From: Bacillus sp. OV166
GTDB taxonomy: Bacteria; Bacillota; Bacilli; Bacillales; Cytobacillaceae
DNA: 64,000 nt
Assembly (NCBI RefSeq): GCF_900177675.1
Contig: NZ_FXWM01000001.1
Location: 3,915,001-3,979,000, forward strand
Direction of reading: 5' to 3'
How positions within the stretch are numbered: the stretch's first letter is position 1; every line of letters begins with the position of its first letter. The position numbers were made by a program, and so were the translations under genes. This document shows positions 18,756 to 27,260 of this stretch, piece by piece. The notes beneath the pieces are model-generated. The model was given only the letters and a program-made list of their open reading frames with translations. It ran no database searches and was not told the origin of the DNA.

Positions 18756-18947
18756 TCAGTTAGTTAATAAATTTAATATAATCATTAACAAGATGGATAT
18801 TGATAAGAAGACAGCAAAAAAATACCCAAAATATTTTAATGGTTTTGGTAACTTTTTTACTGCATCCTTGCTAACATTTGCAGCATTTCCTTCTATCTTT
18901 TTTATGTGGTCTATTACATCATTAAATGGTTTATTTTCTTCTTTCAT
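18756..18947 (-). CDS. Small single-pass membrane protein
   Basis: 63 residues: an amphipathic charged N-terminus (residues 1-35), then one membrane helix (YFGYFFAVFLSISILLMIIL). AAAGG precedes the ATG. The opposite-strand frame here is a shadow. Single-gene cassette. Confidence 0.6.
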   Translation of the reverse strand: MKEENKPFNDVIDHIKKIEGNAANVSKDAVKKLPKPLKYFGYFFAVFLSISILLMIILNLLTN

Positions 18948-19080
18948 ACAACCAACCTTTTACCATATTTTAACATATAAATTTATTATATTATTGTATT
19001 TAATTGTAAATTCTTATTGAACTAACCTGCTCCTTTTGCTTAATAAGGAAAAGAGCCGCAGCAGCGACTCCATAATCTTT

Positions 19081-19332
19081 CTAATAATTGTTTAACTCCC
19101 TTTCATAACAATCCAGAGCAACAACTAAACTTTCCATTACCCTCCCTTTTTTGATTTCTATTGTATATTCATAATCACACACTCTACCAGAAACCCTTTC
19201 TTCCCCTTCAGGGTCAAAAAATATGTTCATAATTGCCTACAGTTTAAGCATTTCAAATATTAGTGAAAGGTCATTAAATTTTTTTTCAAAGACTATAGGA
19301 TGGTCATCCTTTTCTCTAAACTTAACAAGCAC
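19081..19332 (-). pseudogene. Small gene interrupted by an in-frame TAG
   Basis: GTG at 19332 has a perfect GGAGGTG 5 bases upstream. The frame reads VLVKFREKDDHPIVFEKKF ..., hits TAG at 19237-19239 and continues in frame to RVMESLVVALDCYERELNNY and a stop at 19081. The whole would be 83 residues. A point mutation in a formerly intact cassette is the simplest reading; a sequencing error is possible. Confidence 0.65.
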
Positions 19333-19521
19333 GTAAACACCTCCAATTTTGTTCTATTATCCCCACATTTTATAACACATAAAAGAGCCTTTCTTGTAGA
19401 AGAGCCCGTAAAAAGATAGTTACTATTGTTACTTTGTTTTGTTCTCATCATTCAAATCAGGACTTATGTTCTTTATTTTACAAAACTGCCAAAGAAAATT
19501 AACAGTTGGAAATAATCCGTA

Positions 19522-19860
19522 CTAATCCACGACAGTCACTCCGACAACATCCTCGAATGCAATACGCTCAAACTCTCCCGGCTTTACTTCAACGCGTAGC
19601 CGATGCGTAATAGGATCGACATAATGAATGCGGACAGTAACATCCATAATAAAACCGTCAGCCCATACGTTAAGCTTTACGGCTTGATTCGATTCCATTG
19701 CGTAACATATACGCTGGTCGAACTCCTCCATTTGATATTGGTCTAATAGCGGCCGTTCTTGCCGTTCCTGGTCCTTAAACATTTCACGCTGCATCTCGAA
19801 TGCTAACGGTAAGAATGACGCAGGTTGCCATTTTAGTTTTCCTCTATCGCGTATTGTCAT
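19522..19860 (-). CDS. YolD-like protein
   Basis: 112 residues from the ATG at 19860 (GAGGAG upstream). The start IRDRGKLKWQPASFLPLAFE and the end IHYVDPITHRLRVEVKPGEFERIAFEDVVGV are diagnostic for YolD-like proteins, which in Bacillus often accompany Y-family polymerases (UvrX); no polymerase is nearby. Its base composition is clearly more GC-rich than its neighbours, and there is no array repeat right after its stop, so it may be a recent arrival or a phage/plasmid fragment. Confidence 0.85.
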   Translation of the reverse strand: MTIRDRGKLKWQPASFLPLAFEMQREMFKDQERQERPLLDQYQMEEFDQRICYAMESNQAVKLNVWADGFIMDVTVRIHYVDPITHRLRVEVKPGEFERIAFEDVVGVTVVD

Positions 19861-19987
19861 AACAAAACAACTCCTCGTTACCATTATAAACGAACGAATG
19901 TTCTATTTGTAGACAAAAAGAAAAAGACCACAAAAAGCGGTCTTCTTCAATTAAAGCACCCGTTAGCGGAGGAAAAACTAAATTCTT

Positions 19988-20626
19988 TTATATAAATACC
20001 TTGTCTATTTCCTTCCTATCGTAATCTAAAATCCAATCGTTGTATCCTTCATAAATATTTCTAATTGATTCGGGCGATGTCGCTAATAAATCACAACCTC
20101 TGTCATCGTAAACGTGTAAGATAGTTTTCTTATTGATATTAATGAAGTAAACTCTATGGAAAATACTCGGTTTCAACCCCAAGTCTTGATTGCAAATTGC
20201 TTTTAGCAATGGGACGTATTTAAAATCAGATGTTTTGCAGCAAAGAGAAAATCTATGAGTTTTATATGTACCTTCTTCATCATCCTCTGGGAATATATAA
20301 GGTATTGCTTGGTGTTTCAGCCTTAACAATAATGATTTTTCAACATAGCGAGAAAAGTTCTTTAACTGATGTCTAATGTTTTTGCCCCTATCAAAATCAT
20401 TTACATCCATCACGACAAAAATATCATCCATAGGAGAATGTAAAGCTTCAAATAACGTAATTGCCCTTTTATAACATCCCAGTACATAAGGGTTGTTGGG
20501 GTAGTCATATTCCCTTTTCCACTCCACTCCTAGTTCAAACCGTATACCAATATCCCAACAATAAAACAAGGGTGGTCTAAGTTCTAAGTTTGGAAAATTC
20601 TCATTCATAAAATTGTTTAAAAGCAT
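19988..20626 (-). CDS. DUF3885 family protein
   Basis: 212 residues. The C-terminal block IFHRVYFININKKTILHVYDDRGCDLL followed by YEGYNDWILDYDR is the DUF3885 signature; function unknown, typical of Bacillus. GAGGTG lies 4 bases before the ATG. A second member is at 58970-59596, so this family was captured at least twice. Single-gene cassette. Confidence 0.85.
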   Translation of the reverse strand: MLLNNFMNENFPNLELRPPLFYCWDIGIRFELGVEWKREYDYPNNPYVLGCYKRAITLFEALHSPMDDIFVVMDVNDFDRGKNIRHQLKNFSRYVEKSLLLRLKHQAIPYIFPEDDEEGTYKTHRFSLCCKTSDFKYVPLLKAICNQDLGLKPSIFHRVYFININKKTILHVYDDRGCDLLATSPESIRNIYEGYNDWILDYDRKEIDKVFI

Positions 20627-20727
20627 TTTGCACCTCTTTTCTTACCATCATTATATCATCGCTCTTGAACTATCCTGCCACGTTAGTGGAACAAGAAAAG
20701 CTGTCAAAATAACAGCATTCTTAAAAC

Positions 20728-21009
20728 TCAACATTTTAATTGTTTATTTAAAATCATTAGAAACTTTTCTCTACCTTTATTACTTCGCATAATCCTTTTA
20801 GTACGATAGTTGCTCTGTAAGTAACGCCTGATGTGTTTATTAGTAAAAAATAATCTGTGGTATTTCTCATCTTCGTATATTACTTTAAACCAACCTTGTG
20901 TTCGCAATATATCAATATTCTTATCAATCTTTCTTGTATCAAGGCTGCCATCGCTAACAACAATGGCTTCAAGAAATTCTCCTAGTAGTGAGAATAAAAA
21001 GTTTAGCAT
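20728..21009 (-). CDS. Hypothetical protein, family B (paralog at 42214)
   Basis: 93 residues, clearly related to the gene at 42214-42486 (shared D.DTRKIDKNI..L..QGWFK..Y.DEKYHRLF.TN.H.R.YLQ). Hydrophobic N-terminus of about 18 residues, then a basic helical body that looks nucleic-acid- or membrane-associated. Function unknown. The divergence from the paralog is too large for a recent duplication. Confidence 0.72.
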   Translation of the reverse strand: MLNFLFSLLGEFLEAIVVSDGSLDTRKIDKNIDILRTQGWFKVIYEDEKYHRLFFTNKHIRRYLQSNYRTKRIMRSNKGREKFLMILNKQLKC

Positions 21010-21143
21010 TTAATCAGCACACTCCATTAATATCACATCAATTAATTATTCATATCCTTCTTTAACTAACCTGCCCCGTTAGTATAAGCTCAAAGAAATA
21101 AATTAACTACGTTATGAAGGAGAAGAAAACCGAATTATCAATA

Positions 21144-21413
21144 TCAACTATTTAGTACACTATAAAAAATAAAGAAATCAATGCAAAGTATTATGATGCC
21201 ACCGATAAAGAAAATAGTCTTATTAAACCAATAAGGCATACGTAGATCTAATTTTTCCTCTGACAAATCGAAATTTCTCATTTGTGATTCTCTCAATTTC
21301 TCTATACTTTTTCGATAATTCTGATGAGCTTCTGGTGTATATCGATACGAAAGATACAAAATAAATAGACCAAGGATTCCAATTAATATCCCAAATAAAA
21401 TATGCCAAATCAA
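21144..21413 (-). CDS. Small membrane protein, two segments
   Basis: 89 residues, TTG start. Membrane segments at about 4-22 and 67-86 flank a charged cytosolic loop (RYTPEAHQNYRKSIEKLRES). Not recognised. The downstream repeat (21055-21092) is a short C/D-only site. Confidence 0.65.
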   Translation of the reverse strand: MIWHILFGILIGILGLFILYLSYRYTPEAHQNYRKSIEKLRESQMRNFDLSEEKLDLRMPYWFNKTIFFIGGIIILCIDFFIFYSVLNS

Positions 21414-21620
21414 ACCTAATCCCTCCTTACTTCCTCCAACTTGAAATGATTTATATGTACATTACTAAATAATCTTTTTGTTATATATATTGCATCAGGT
21501 AATTTTATCCTGAATCTCTCTTCAACTAAACTGCACCGTTAGTGGAACACGCAAAAAAGCTGCCGATGCAGCCACTGATCTTAAAATCTTGCACCCGTTA
21601 GCTTAACAAGCAAAAACATT

Positions 21621-22172
21621 CTAATTGATACTGTCTACTGTATTTCTTATGTTTATGAAACTTTCAACGTTAGTAATACTAGGGTATTTTTCAATAAGTT
21701 CTTGTATAAAATCTTGTAACCCATTTTTCAACCCTTGTTTAAATCCGTCAAATCCGATCATATTTTTGTTATTTTGTGGAATTTTTTTTGATTGAGAAAC
21801 TCTTACACCATCGTAATAAATTGTTCCTTTTTCCCAAGGGTGATTTTTACAGATTGCGAATGTAACCATATTGTCCTTCAAGGAAAAAATAAGACTCTTA
21901 TCAATTCCTTCACCCTCAACAATTACTGTCTCTTGCTCCAATAATTTTTGGGGCACAAAGGGTAACTCCCAAAGAAAAGTATCAAGGTAACCTGCAAATC
22001 CCTCTCTTGTTATTGTGGAATTTCCCAATGGTCCCTGAGTTTCACGGTATTTATAGTTACTAAAAAACGATACACCGTCAATTAATATATCCAGTTTTCC
22101 CCAAAAATAAAAGAGATTGTAATCCTCCGTATCATAATCGGGTATGAATTTAAAGCTAATATCCGTAACCAT
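21621..22172 (-). CDS. Hypothetical protein, family C (paralog at 35117)
   Basis: 183 residues. It shares with the gene at 35117-35683 the layout 'F..D.....L.FWgkLDI.I.G.SFF.N', 'L.....LVTFA.C..W....YYDG..V....' and a C-terminal helix '..F..GL...L...I..LI.KYP.I'. The profile resembles the small immunity-type proteins found next to polymorphic toxins, but no toxin is nearby. AAGGGG precedes the ATG. Confidence 0.7.
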   Translation of the reverse strand: MVTDISFKFIPDYDTEDYNLFYFWGKLDILIDGVSFFSNYKYRETQGPLGNSTITREGFAGYLDTFLWELPFVPQKLLEQETVIVEGEGIDKSLIFSLKDNMVTFAICKNHPWEKGTIYYDGVRVSQSKKIPQNNKNMIGFDGFKQGLKNGLQDFIQELIEKYPSITNVESFINIRNTVDSIN

Positions 22173-22364
22173 ATTTGAACCCCTTGTCTTTAATTGGTAT
22201 TTGCCGAATTATATTGTTTCAATATAAATGCTATTCCACTAAACTGTCCCTTTACTTGAATAAGAAATAAGCGATCTCCTTTATTGAAGAATAGCACCCG
22301 TTACTTTAAGTATATTTTTTCACAATCTCTCCAAAGAAACCTGTTACTTGAACAAGGAAATCAT

Positions 22365-22787
22365 TTAATTGTAAAACTCCATATGTATTTTTTCCTTTTT
22401 GTAATAATCCAGCCTGTCTTGTAAAGTACCTGAATGAAATTCAAACTTATGACCATCTGGGTCAGTAAAGTAAATAGACTTTTTATCTCTTTCGTCTCTT
22501 GGACGACCTGATAGGATGTTTATATTCAATTCCTTGAGTTTATGGTACATATTATCAAATTCTGCTTCTTCTATTGAAAAAGCTATGTGTGTGTATGATT
22601 GGCTAATTTCATTACGAGGAATATCTTTTTCTTCATTTAGAGCAAGCCAAAACCCATTTAAATCAAAATAGGCAGTGCTTCTACCCTTAACTAACAACTT
22701 TGCATCAAACACACTTTTATAAAACTCAATCGAATCCACTAAATTAGACACTGAAAATAAAAAATGATTAAGACCTTTTACTGACAC
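22365..22787 (-). CDS. fosB: FosB-type fosfomycin resistance bacillithiol transferase
   Basis: A 140-residue glyoxalase/bleomycin-resistance fold enzyme that adds bacillithiol to fosfomycin, inactivating it in the cytosol. The N-terminal metal His (GLNHFLFSVSNLVDSIEFY), the second His (YTHIAFSIEE) and the metal Glu (KFEFHSGTLQDRLDYY) are present, with WLALNEEKDIPRNEI and FTDPDGHKFEF as family hallmarks. GTG start behind GAGGTG. Full length for FosB. It sits in a normal single-gene cassette; its own flanks share the unusual AAGTA box variant. FosA or other thiol transferases fit less well because of the DRLxYY C-terminus. Confidence 0.93.
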   Translation of the reverse strand: MSVKGLNHFLFSVSNLVDSIEFYKSVFDAKLLVKGRSTAYFDLNGFWLALNEEKDIPRNEISQSYTHIAFSIEEAEFDNMYHKLKELNINILSGRPRDERDKKSIYFTDPDGHKFEFHSGTLQDRLDYYKKEKIHMEFYN

Positions 22788-22928
22788 CGTATCACCTCAA
22801 ATTTTGACCTCTTAATATTCCCATCATACAAAGGAAATAAATCTTATTGAAGTATTCTGCCACGTTTGTTTAATAAAAACAGGGCCCGCAGCGATCCCTT
22901 CTTTTAACTATTGCATCCGTATGGTTAT

Positions 22929-23450
22929 TTATTGCATTAATTTTTTTATTAAATTTTTTAACTCATCTTGATTTTCGCACTCTTTTTTTGGAATTATGTA
23001 AGCCCTTGTTGGATCTGGATACAAATAGAAATAGTCGCTATCTTCTTTGAACGAATAAATTGCGTTCCAGTTCATTTTTGTGTCATTATAAGGCGTTTTT
23101 TCAACTATGCCCTCATTAGAAAACTCAAATTCATAATGCGTAAACATTTTCTTTCTTGCATCATCACTTATATTTTTTTTCAAACGTTTAATGGCTGTTT
23201 TTATTGCATATTGTGGATAAAACAAGTACATTAAAATACTCACAACAAGAAAGATTATAAACAAAACAATATCAAATGAACCAGCACCAAGAAAAATAAT
23301 AAAACTTACTATAAGTCCTATTACTATGAGTGATAATGACGTAAGGATTCGGTTTTTTTGAATTAGTTTTTTTACAATTTCTGAATTTCTTAAGTGAAAT
23401 AAATTAAAATGGAGATAGTCTTCTTCTGTTAATTCGAAGTTTATTTTCAA
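22929..23450 (-). CDS. YcxB-like membrane protein
   Basis: 173 residues: a start like FELTEEDYLHFNLFHLRNS, two close membrane helices at about residues 37-76, and a C-terminal YcxB domain (EFEFSNEGIVEKTPYNDTKMNWNAIYSFKEDSDYFYLYPD...AYIIPKK). This matches the YcxB family in order and size. TTG start behind AAGGATG. Function unknown. Confidence 0.82.
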   Translation of the reverse strand: MKINFELTEEDYLHFNLFHLRNSEIVKKLIQKNRILTSLSLIVIGLIVSFIIFLGAGSFDIVLFIIFLVVSILMYLFYPQYAIKTAIKRLKKNISDDARKKMFTHYEFEFSNEGIVEKTPYNDTKMNWNAIYSFKEDSDYFYLYPDPTRAYIIPKKECENQDELKNLIKKLMQ

Positions 23451-23552
23451 TAAAATCCATCCTTTCTTTTTCGATTACTTTAAGTCTCTTTACCAGACAA
23501 TTAAGTTTTTGAACTCAAGCACCCGTTAGTTGAAGAAGGAATTTTATAAAAA

Positions 23553-23930
23553 TCACTCCCGAACTTCAGTTACAGTAACCCCATCTAACTTTACATCAAA
23601 AGTTAGTGTGAGAGGACCCTCTGGTGGATTATGGGGACCTGTGTAAGTGTCATATTTAACCTTTATCGTAAAATCAAATTGACCAAATCCACCTGTTTTT
23701 CGTTTAACTTCTAAAATTTCTGCATTCCATAATCCATAACTGCGAGTGGGATACTTATCACTTATGGCTTTCTCCGCATAAGGGTCTAACAAAACTAATA
23801 AAGCATCATAAAAATCAGTATGTTTTTCTTCGACATTAGTATTAGTTTCTGCTAATACTTGGTTATTTGAATATGAGGGACAAGTAACAAAAATTGAGAT
23901 AATAAATATGCCCAAAACAAATTGTTTCAT
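23553..23930 (-). CDS. DUF3888 family secreted protein
   Basis: 125 residues from the ATG at 23930 (GAGGTG upstream). Signal peptide to about residue 26 (VLAET). The mature part has the DUF3888 pattern: ALLVLLDPYAEKAISDKY, NAEILEVKRKTGGFGQFDFTIKVKYDTYTGPHNPP. Family function unknown; found mostly in Bacillus. A more distant relative is at 31628-32020. Confidence 0.82.
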   Translation of the reverse strand: MKQFVLGIFIISIFVTCPSYSNNQVLAETNTNVEEKHTDFYDALLVLLDPYAEKAISDKYPTRSYGLWNAEILEVKRKTGGFGQFDFTIKVKYDTYTGPHNPPEGPLTLTFDVKLDGVTVTEVRE

Positions 23931-24152
23931 AATGCACACCTCTTACAATTCTTTTGGTTTAACCTACCCTCATTAAGCCCTAAATATTGATAATCCTTCT
24001 TTCACTAACCTGCTTCTTTAGTGCAATAAGAAAAGCTGCCAAAATGACAGCTTGATCTGCAATTCTTGCACCCGTTAGTACAACAAGCATAACAAATCCA
24101 TATATTCTCCCAAATAAAACATCCTTAGAGAAGTTGGTTTCTTGGGGTATTT

Positions 24153-24509
24153 TTATTTTAATCCTTCCTTTTCCATTAACTCTTTAAGAATTTCCATTTC
24201 AGAAATACTTAAAGCCTGTTTGAAAATAACAACCCAATCATCATTGGTATCAAAGTCTGGATACTTCTTAGGGTTCACTTTTTTATCCCGAACAAATTCA
24301 GTCATTTTACTGAGAGTTCTCACTATTTTCTCGTCTAAAATATACTGACGATTTTCCTTTTTAATTCTTTCAAATTCCTTGTCAAAATCATCATTATCAT
24401 CATCCATCATCTTTTGAAATCGTTCAGGTGATAATCCAAGGGTAGCCGCTATCCCTTCGTCCTCTGCACCTAAAACAAACCCCTCTAGTGTCATTGCTTT
24501 TCTTTTCAT
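24153..24509 (-). CDS. Hypothetical protein, duplicated cassette family 2 copy A
   Basis: 118 residues, acidic, helical. Nearly identical to 38630-38986. In this copy the RBS region reads CAGGAATTAGAACT, two bases shorter than CAGGAGAATTAGAACT in the other copy, which may weaken translation. The duplication covers gene, leader and the whole downstream repeat and ends inside the C/D loop on both sides. Function unknown. Confidence 0.75.
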   Translation of the reverse strand: MKRKAMTLEGFVLGAEDEGIAATLGLSPERFQKMMDDDNDDFDKEFERIKKENRQYILDEKIVRTLSKMTEFVRDKKVNPKKYPDFDTNDDWVVIFKQALSISEMEILKELMEKEGLK

Positions 24510-24655
24510 AGTTCTAATTCCTGTTCATTAAGAATCATTACCTGTTATTTTATCATTTTCTTGTTGAACTAACCTGCCACGTTAGTGGAACAACACAAAA
24601 GGCTGCCGCAGCAGCCTTGCCTTACTCAACTCAAGCACCAGTTACTTTAATAAGG

Positions 24656-25096
24656 TTATTCCTCATATAACCAATCAAAATCATCGTGAAGAATATACTC
24701 TTGTTCCTCTAATGTTAAATAATAATCAGTACAAACAATATCTAATTCTTTATAATCAACACCATAATCAATACCTAAATAAATATGCTTTATAGTTTTA
24801 TTTTCCTTCTCTTTAGCAGGTATCCTGTCAATTACTTTAGAGGTATTTAACACTGCTGAACGATAAAATTCACTCCACTCATCCCACTCAAAACTATACG
24901 GAATGCTTGCATTGATAACATTTTCAAATTTCAAAGTCCCTTTCTTTACACGATAGGTAAACCTACCTTGTCTCTCTATGCGAGATATAGGCTTTAAAAT
25001 TTTGAATGTAATACTTTTTTTACGATGGTTAATACATAATTCCTCAATCACTGTATCGTATAATTCAAGGTCATCATTCCCCTTGTAATCTTCCAT
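24656..25096 (-). CDS. Hypothetical protein
   Basis: 146 residues from the ATG at 25096 (GGTGGTG upstream). Beta-rich N-terminus (FTYRVKKGTLKFENVINASIPY), acidic C-terminus ending DFDWLYEE. Not recognised; immunity-like in size and charge. The boxes flanking this cassette both carry the AAGTAAC variant. Confidence 0.68.
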   Translation of the reverse strand: MEDYKGNDDLELYDTVIEELCINHRKKSITFKILKPISRIERQGRFTYRVKKGTLKFENVINASIPYSFEWDEWSEFYRSAVLNTSKVIDRIPAKEKENKTIKHIYLGIDYGVDYKELDIVCTDYYLTLEEQEYILHDDFDWLYEE

Positions 25097-25153
25097 CAAA
25101 TACACCACCATTTTCGTACTTTTTTAACTCTATTTCGTTATGGAAATTAATTA

Positions 25154-25191
25154 TTCCTTCTTCAAGTAACGTGCTTCGTTACTTCAATAAG
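25154..25191 (-). repeat. Short C/D-only site
   Basis: TTCAAGTAAC/GTTACTTCAA is a perfect local inverted repeat with the AAGTA variant on both arms. It contains the TGA stop of the gene ending at 25184 and has no A/B half. Confidence 0.7.
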
Positions 25192-25510
25192 ATATATTGT
25201 TTTTCTTTAGTGTTGAACGTATTTCGTAACCGAAATTACTAGGGAAAATTTCAACAAAGCCAATTTTACCTTCATAAACTTCGATTGTTCCTATCTCTTC
25301 AAAATCAAACCCTTCAAGTTTATCCTCGTTTTCTACATATTCATTAAGGTAAAATGAACCACAATCGGGATCGCCACATTCACATAGTCCTTTTATTCGA
25401 AGATTATCAACTTGATTTGACAAGTTAATTCTGCATTTACCGATAAAATAATCTTTAATTCTGTTTGCCAGGTGAGGTAAAACATCAATAAGCAACGGAA
25501 AATCCTCCAT
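25184..25510 (-). CDS. Hypothetical protein with CxCGDPDC motif
   Basis: 108 residues. The motif GLCECGDPDCGSFYL suggests a small zinc knuckle. Otherwise beta-rich and acidic; no family recognised. The TGA stop lies in the short repeat immediately downstream (TCTTATTGAAGTAAC). Confidence 0.68.
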   Translation of the reverse strand: MEDFPLLIDVLPHLANRIKDYFIGKCRINLSNQVDNLRIKGLCECGDPDCGSFYLNEYVENEDKLEGFDFEEIGTIEVYEGKIGFVEIFPSNFGYEIRSTLKKNNISY

Positions 25511-25585
25511 ATTATCAACCCCTTTTTGGGACGCTTTTATGGCTATTTTAGCAGTTGTTCTTATTAAACTAAACTGCCCTTAAAT

Positions 25586-25882
25586 ACAGTATCAGCTACA
25601 AATCCTTGGACCGTTGCACCTTTTATATTTGTTTATATGTATCCATAGATAGGTGTTTAAGGACTTGACTTGGATCCTCTGTGGGCACGATTTGTCTTGA
25701 AAGACTGAAGCAGTTGTTTCATCAGGCGACCAGCCTATCATATCCACTTCTCCAAGTAAAGTCCTATGTTTGTGTACGTTGAATACGATAAATAATTACT
25801 GTAGATAATGCTTCCACAAAGATAAATTTCAGGCACTTTTAGTATCTTAAAATACGATGAATACGGTGGAAAAACCTACTGT
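25586..25882. mobile_element. MITE-like structured element, copy 2
   Basis: 297 bp, same termini (ACAGTATCAGC ... CTACTGT) and same hairpin core as 14689-14986; the two copies differ by scattered substitutions. Inserted between aactaaactgccc and cttcgttagttgaac, that is, in the C/D loop of an array repeat. No clear target duplication here. Confidence 0.7.
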
Positions 25883-26197
25883 AGATAACACTTCGTTAGT
25901 TGAACAAGAAAAAGAGCCGTAGCTACGACTCTTTGTTAAGCTTAAACCCACGTTACTATTTGTATTTTTTACTTTAATGATTACGGCCACAAGATTTTAC
26001 CACCCTTGCCATCTTTTTTACCAATGTACGCCAAGGGATTTACCACACATCGCCATTATATTTACCAATGAATAAAAGCCCAACAGAATAATAAGAAGTC
26101 AAAATATGCATTTGAGTGAATGCAATAATGCATACTTTGGCTTCATTGATAATTAAGATTGTTTTACTAACGCACCCTTTAGTTGAATAAGGATGAT
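25883..26197. other. Non-coding stretch with repeat halves
   Basis: 25883-25957 is the rest of the repeat interrupted by the MITE-like element; 26165-26191 is a right half-site. Between them, minus-strand fragments (YIGKKDGKGGKILWP) look like remains of a lost cassette, without a start or RBS. Confidence 0.4.
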
Positions 26198-27148
26198 TTA
26201 AATTTTTAATCCCTTAAGATTATTCTCAAATACAAAGCCTTTTGACCAAGTACCAACAAGAAAATAAGTATCATCTTTGCTAAATTCTGCAAAACAGGTG
26301 TATTCCAATTCTTCAATTTGGATAGGGGTTAAGTCTTCAAATCCTAATATAAAGACCCTATCACTTGAAGTGAGAACAATGTAACTGCCATCATTAGAAG
26401 CAGCTATATGGACAAAATACTCATCGGTACTTTGAACTCCATTTTCGGTTAAATTTACTTTTTTTAAGACGGTTTTTAATTCAGCGTCCATAATTGTTAA
26501 TTCATAGTCCTTATGAAGAAAAATATAAACTTGATGAACTGGCTCATAATAAACCAAATCCCAATTTGTTAATCCTAGATTTTCCACAATAGAATAAGAT
26601 CGTTCTACCGAAGGGTCTACAACCTTAACTAACTTATATTTTAAATAACCTTTTACCCCTTCCAAATAACTTAAGGTAAATAAATAGGAATTATCATTTG
26701 GTATAAACTGATTAAATTCAATATGTGTTCCCTCAAGTTCTGTTAAGATTTCATAATTCCCTGTTTCTATGTTAAGAGCACAAACCTGTTTTCGATCGTT
26801 AATTTTAAGGACATCTAGAATAGTAAATGGTTTGTTTAACAGTGCAAAATTCCCTTCTTCTATCTGAAAAGACTTTCTAGATTTAATGGTCTTAATAAGT
26901 TGAAAATTTTTAGTATCGTAAACACAGATTGTGCCAACTGTGTTTTTTATGTAAAGAAGTTCGTCATTTTTTGAAAAGTGGAGAGTGTCTGGATTATTGG
27001 GCTTTGTAAGCTCTATAACTTTTTCCCAAGTCTCGGTTTCAAAAATGACAGTTTTTCCACCCATTGTATGACACAATAACCTTTTGTCATTCGAAAGCAC
27101 TATTTCATAAGAAGTTTTTAAATTCTTTATTAGGTTCATTTGAAACAC
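26198..27148 (-). CDS. WD40-like beta-propeller protein
   Basis: 316 residues without signal peptide. Repeating blade-like units ('LLCHTMGGKTVIFETETWEKV', 'LLYIKNTVGTICVYDTKNFQLI', 'YIVLTSSDRVFILGFEDL', 'YFLVGTWSKGFVF') give about six to seven blades. The GTG at 27148 has GGAGG seven bases upstream. Such propellers act as binding platforms; the partner is unknown. It is among the longer single-gene cassettes. Confidence 0.78.
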   Translation of the reverse strand: MFQMNLIKNLKTSYEIVLSNDKRLLCHTMGGKTVIFETETWEKVIELTKPNNPDTLHFSKNDELLYIKNTVGTICVYDTKNFQLIKTIKSRKSFQIEEGNFALLNKPFTILDVLKINDRKQVCALNIETGNYEILTELEGTHIEFNQFIPNDNSYLFTLSYLEGVKGYLKYKLVKVVDPSVERSYSIVENLGLTNWDLVYYEPVHQVYIFLHKDYELTIMDAELKTVLKKVNLTENGVQSTDEYFVHIAASNDGSYIVLTSSDRVFILGFEDLTPIQIEELEYTCFAEFSKDDTYFLVGTWSKGFVFENNLKGLKI

Positions 27149-27260
27149 AAATCCGCCTCCAATTTAGTTTCACCATTATCTTTCTTGATCTATCCAGCTC
27201 CGTTACTTCAATAATAAAAGCTGCCTAGAATGGCAGCTGATCCTTAACTAAAGCACACCG

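Noticed and set aside
18739..19020. Plus-strand 93-residue frame
   Set aside because: It overlaps the small membrane protein on the minus strand and reads through array repeats on both sides; no RBS.
25990..26100. Possible small gene (YIGKKDGKGGKILWP)
   Set aside because: Fragmentary, with stops in all frames and no start; at most a relic.
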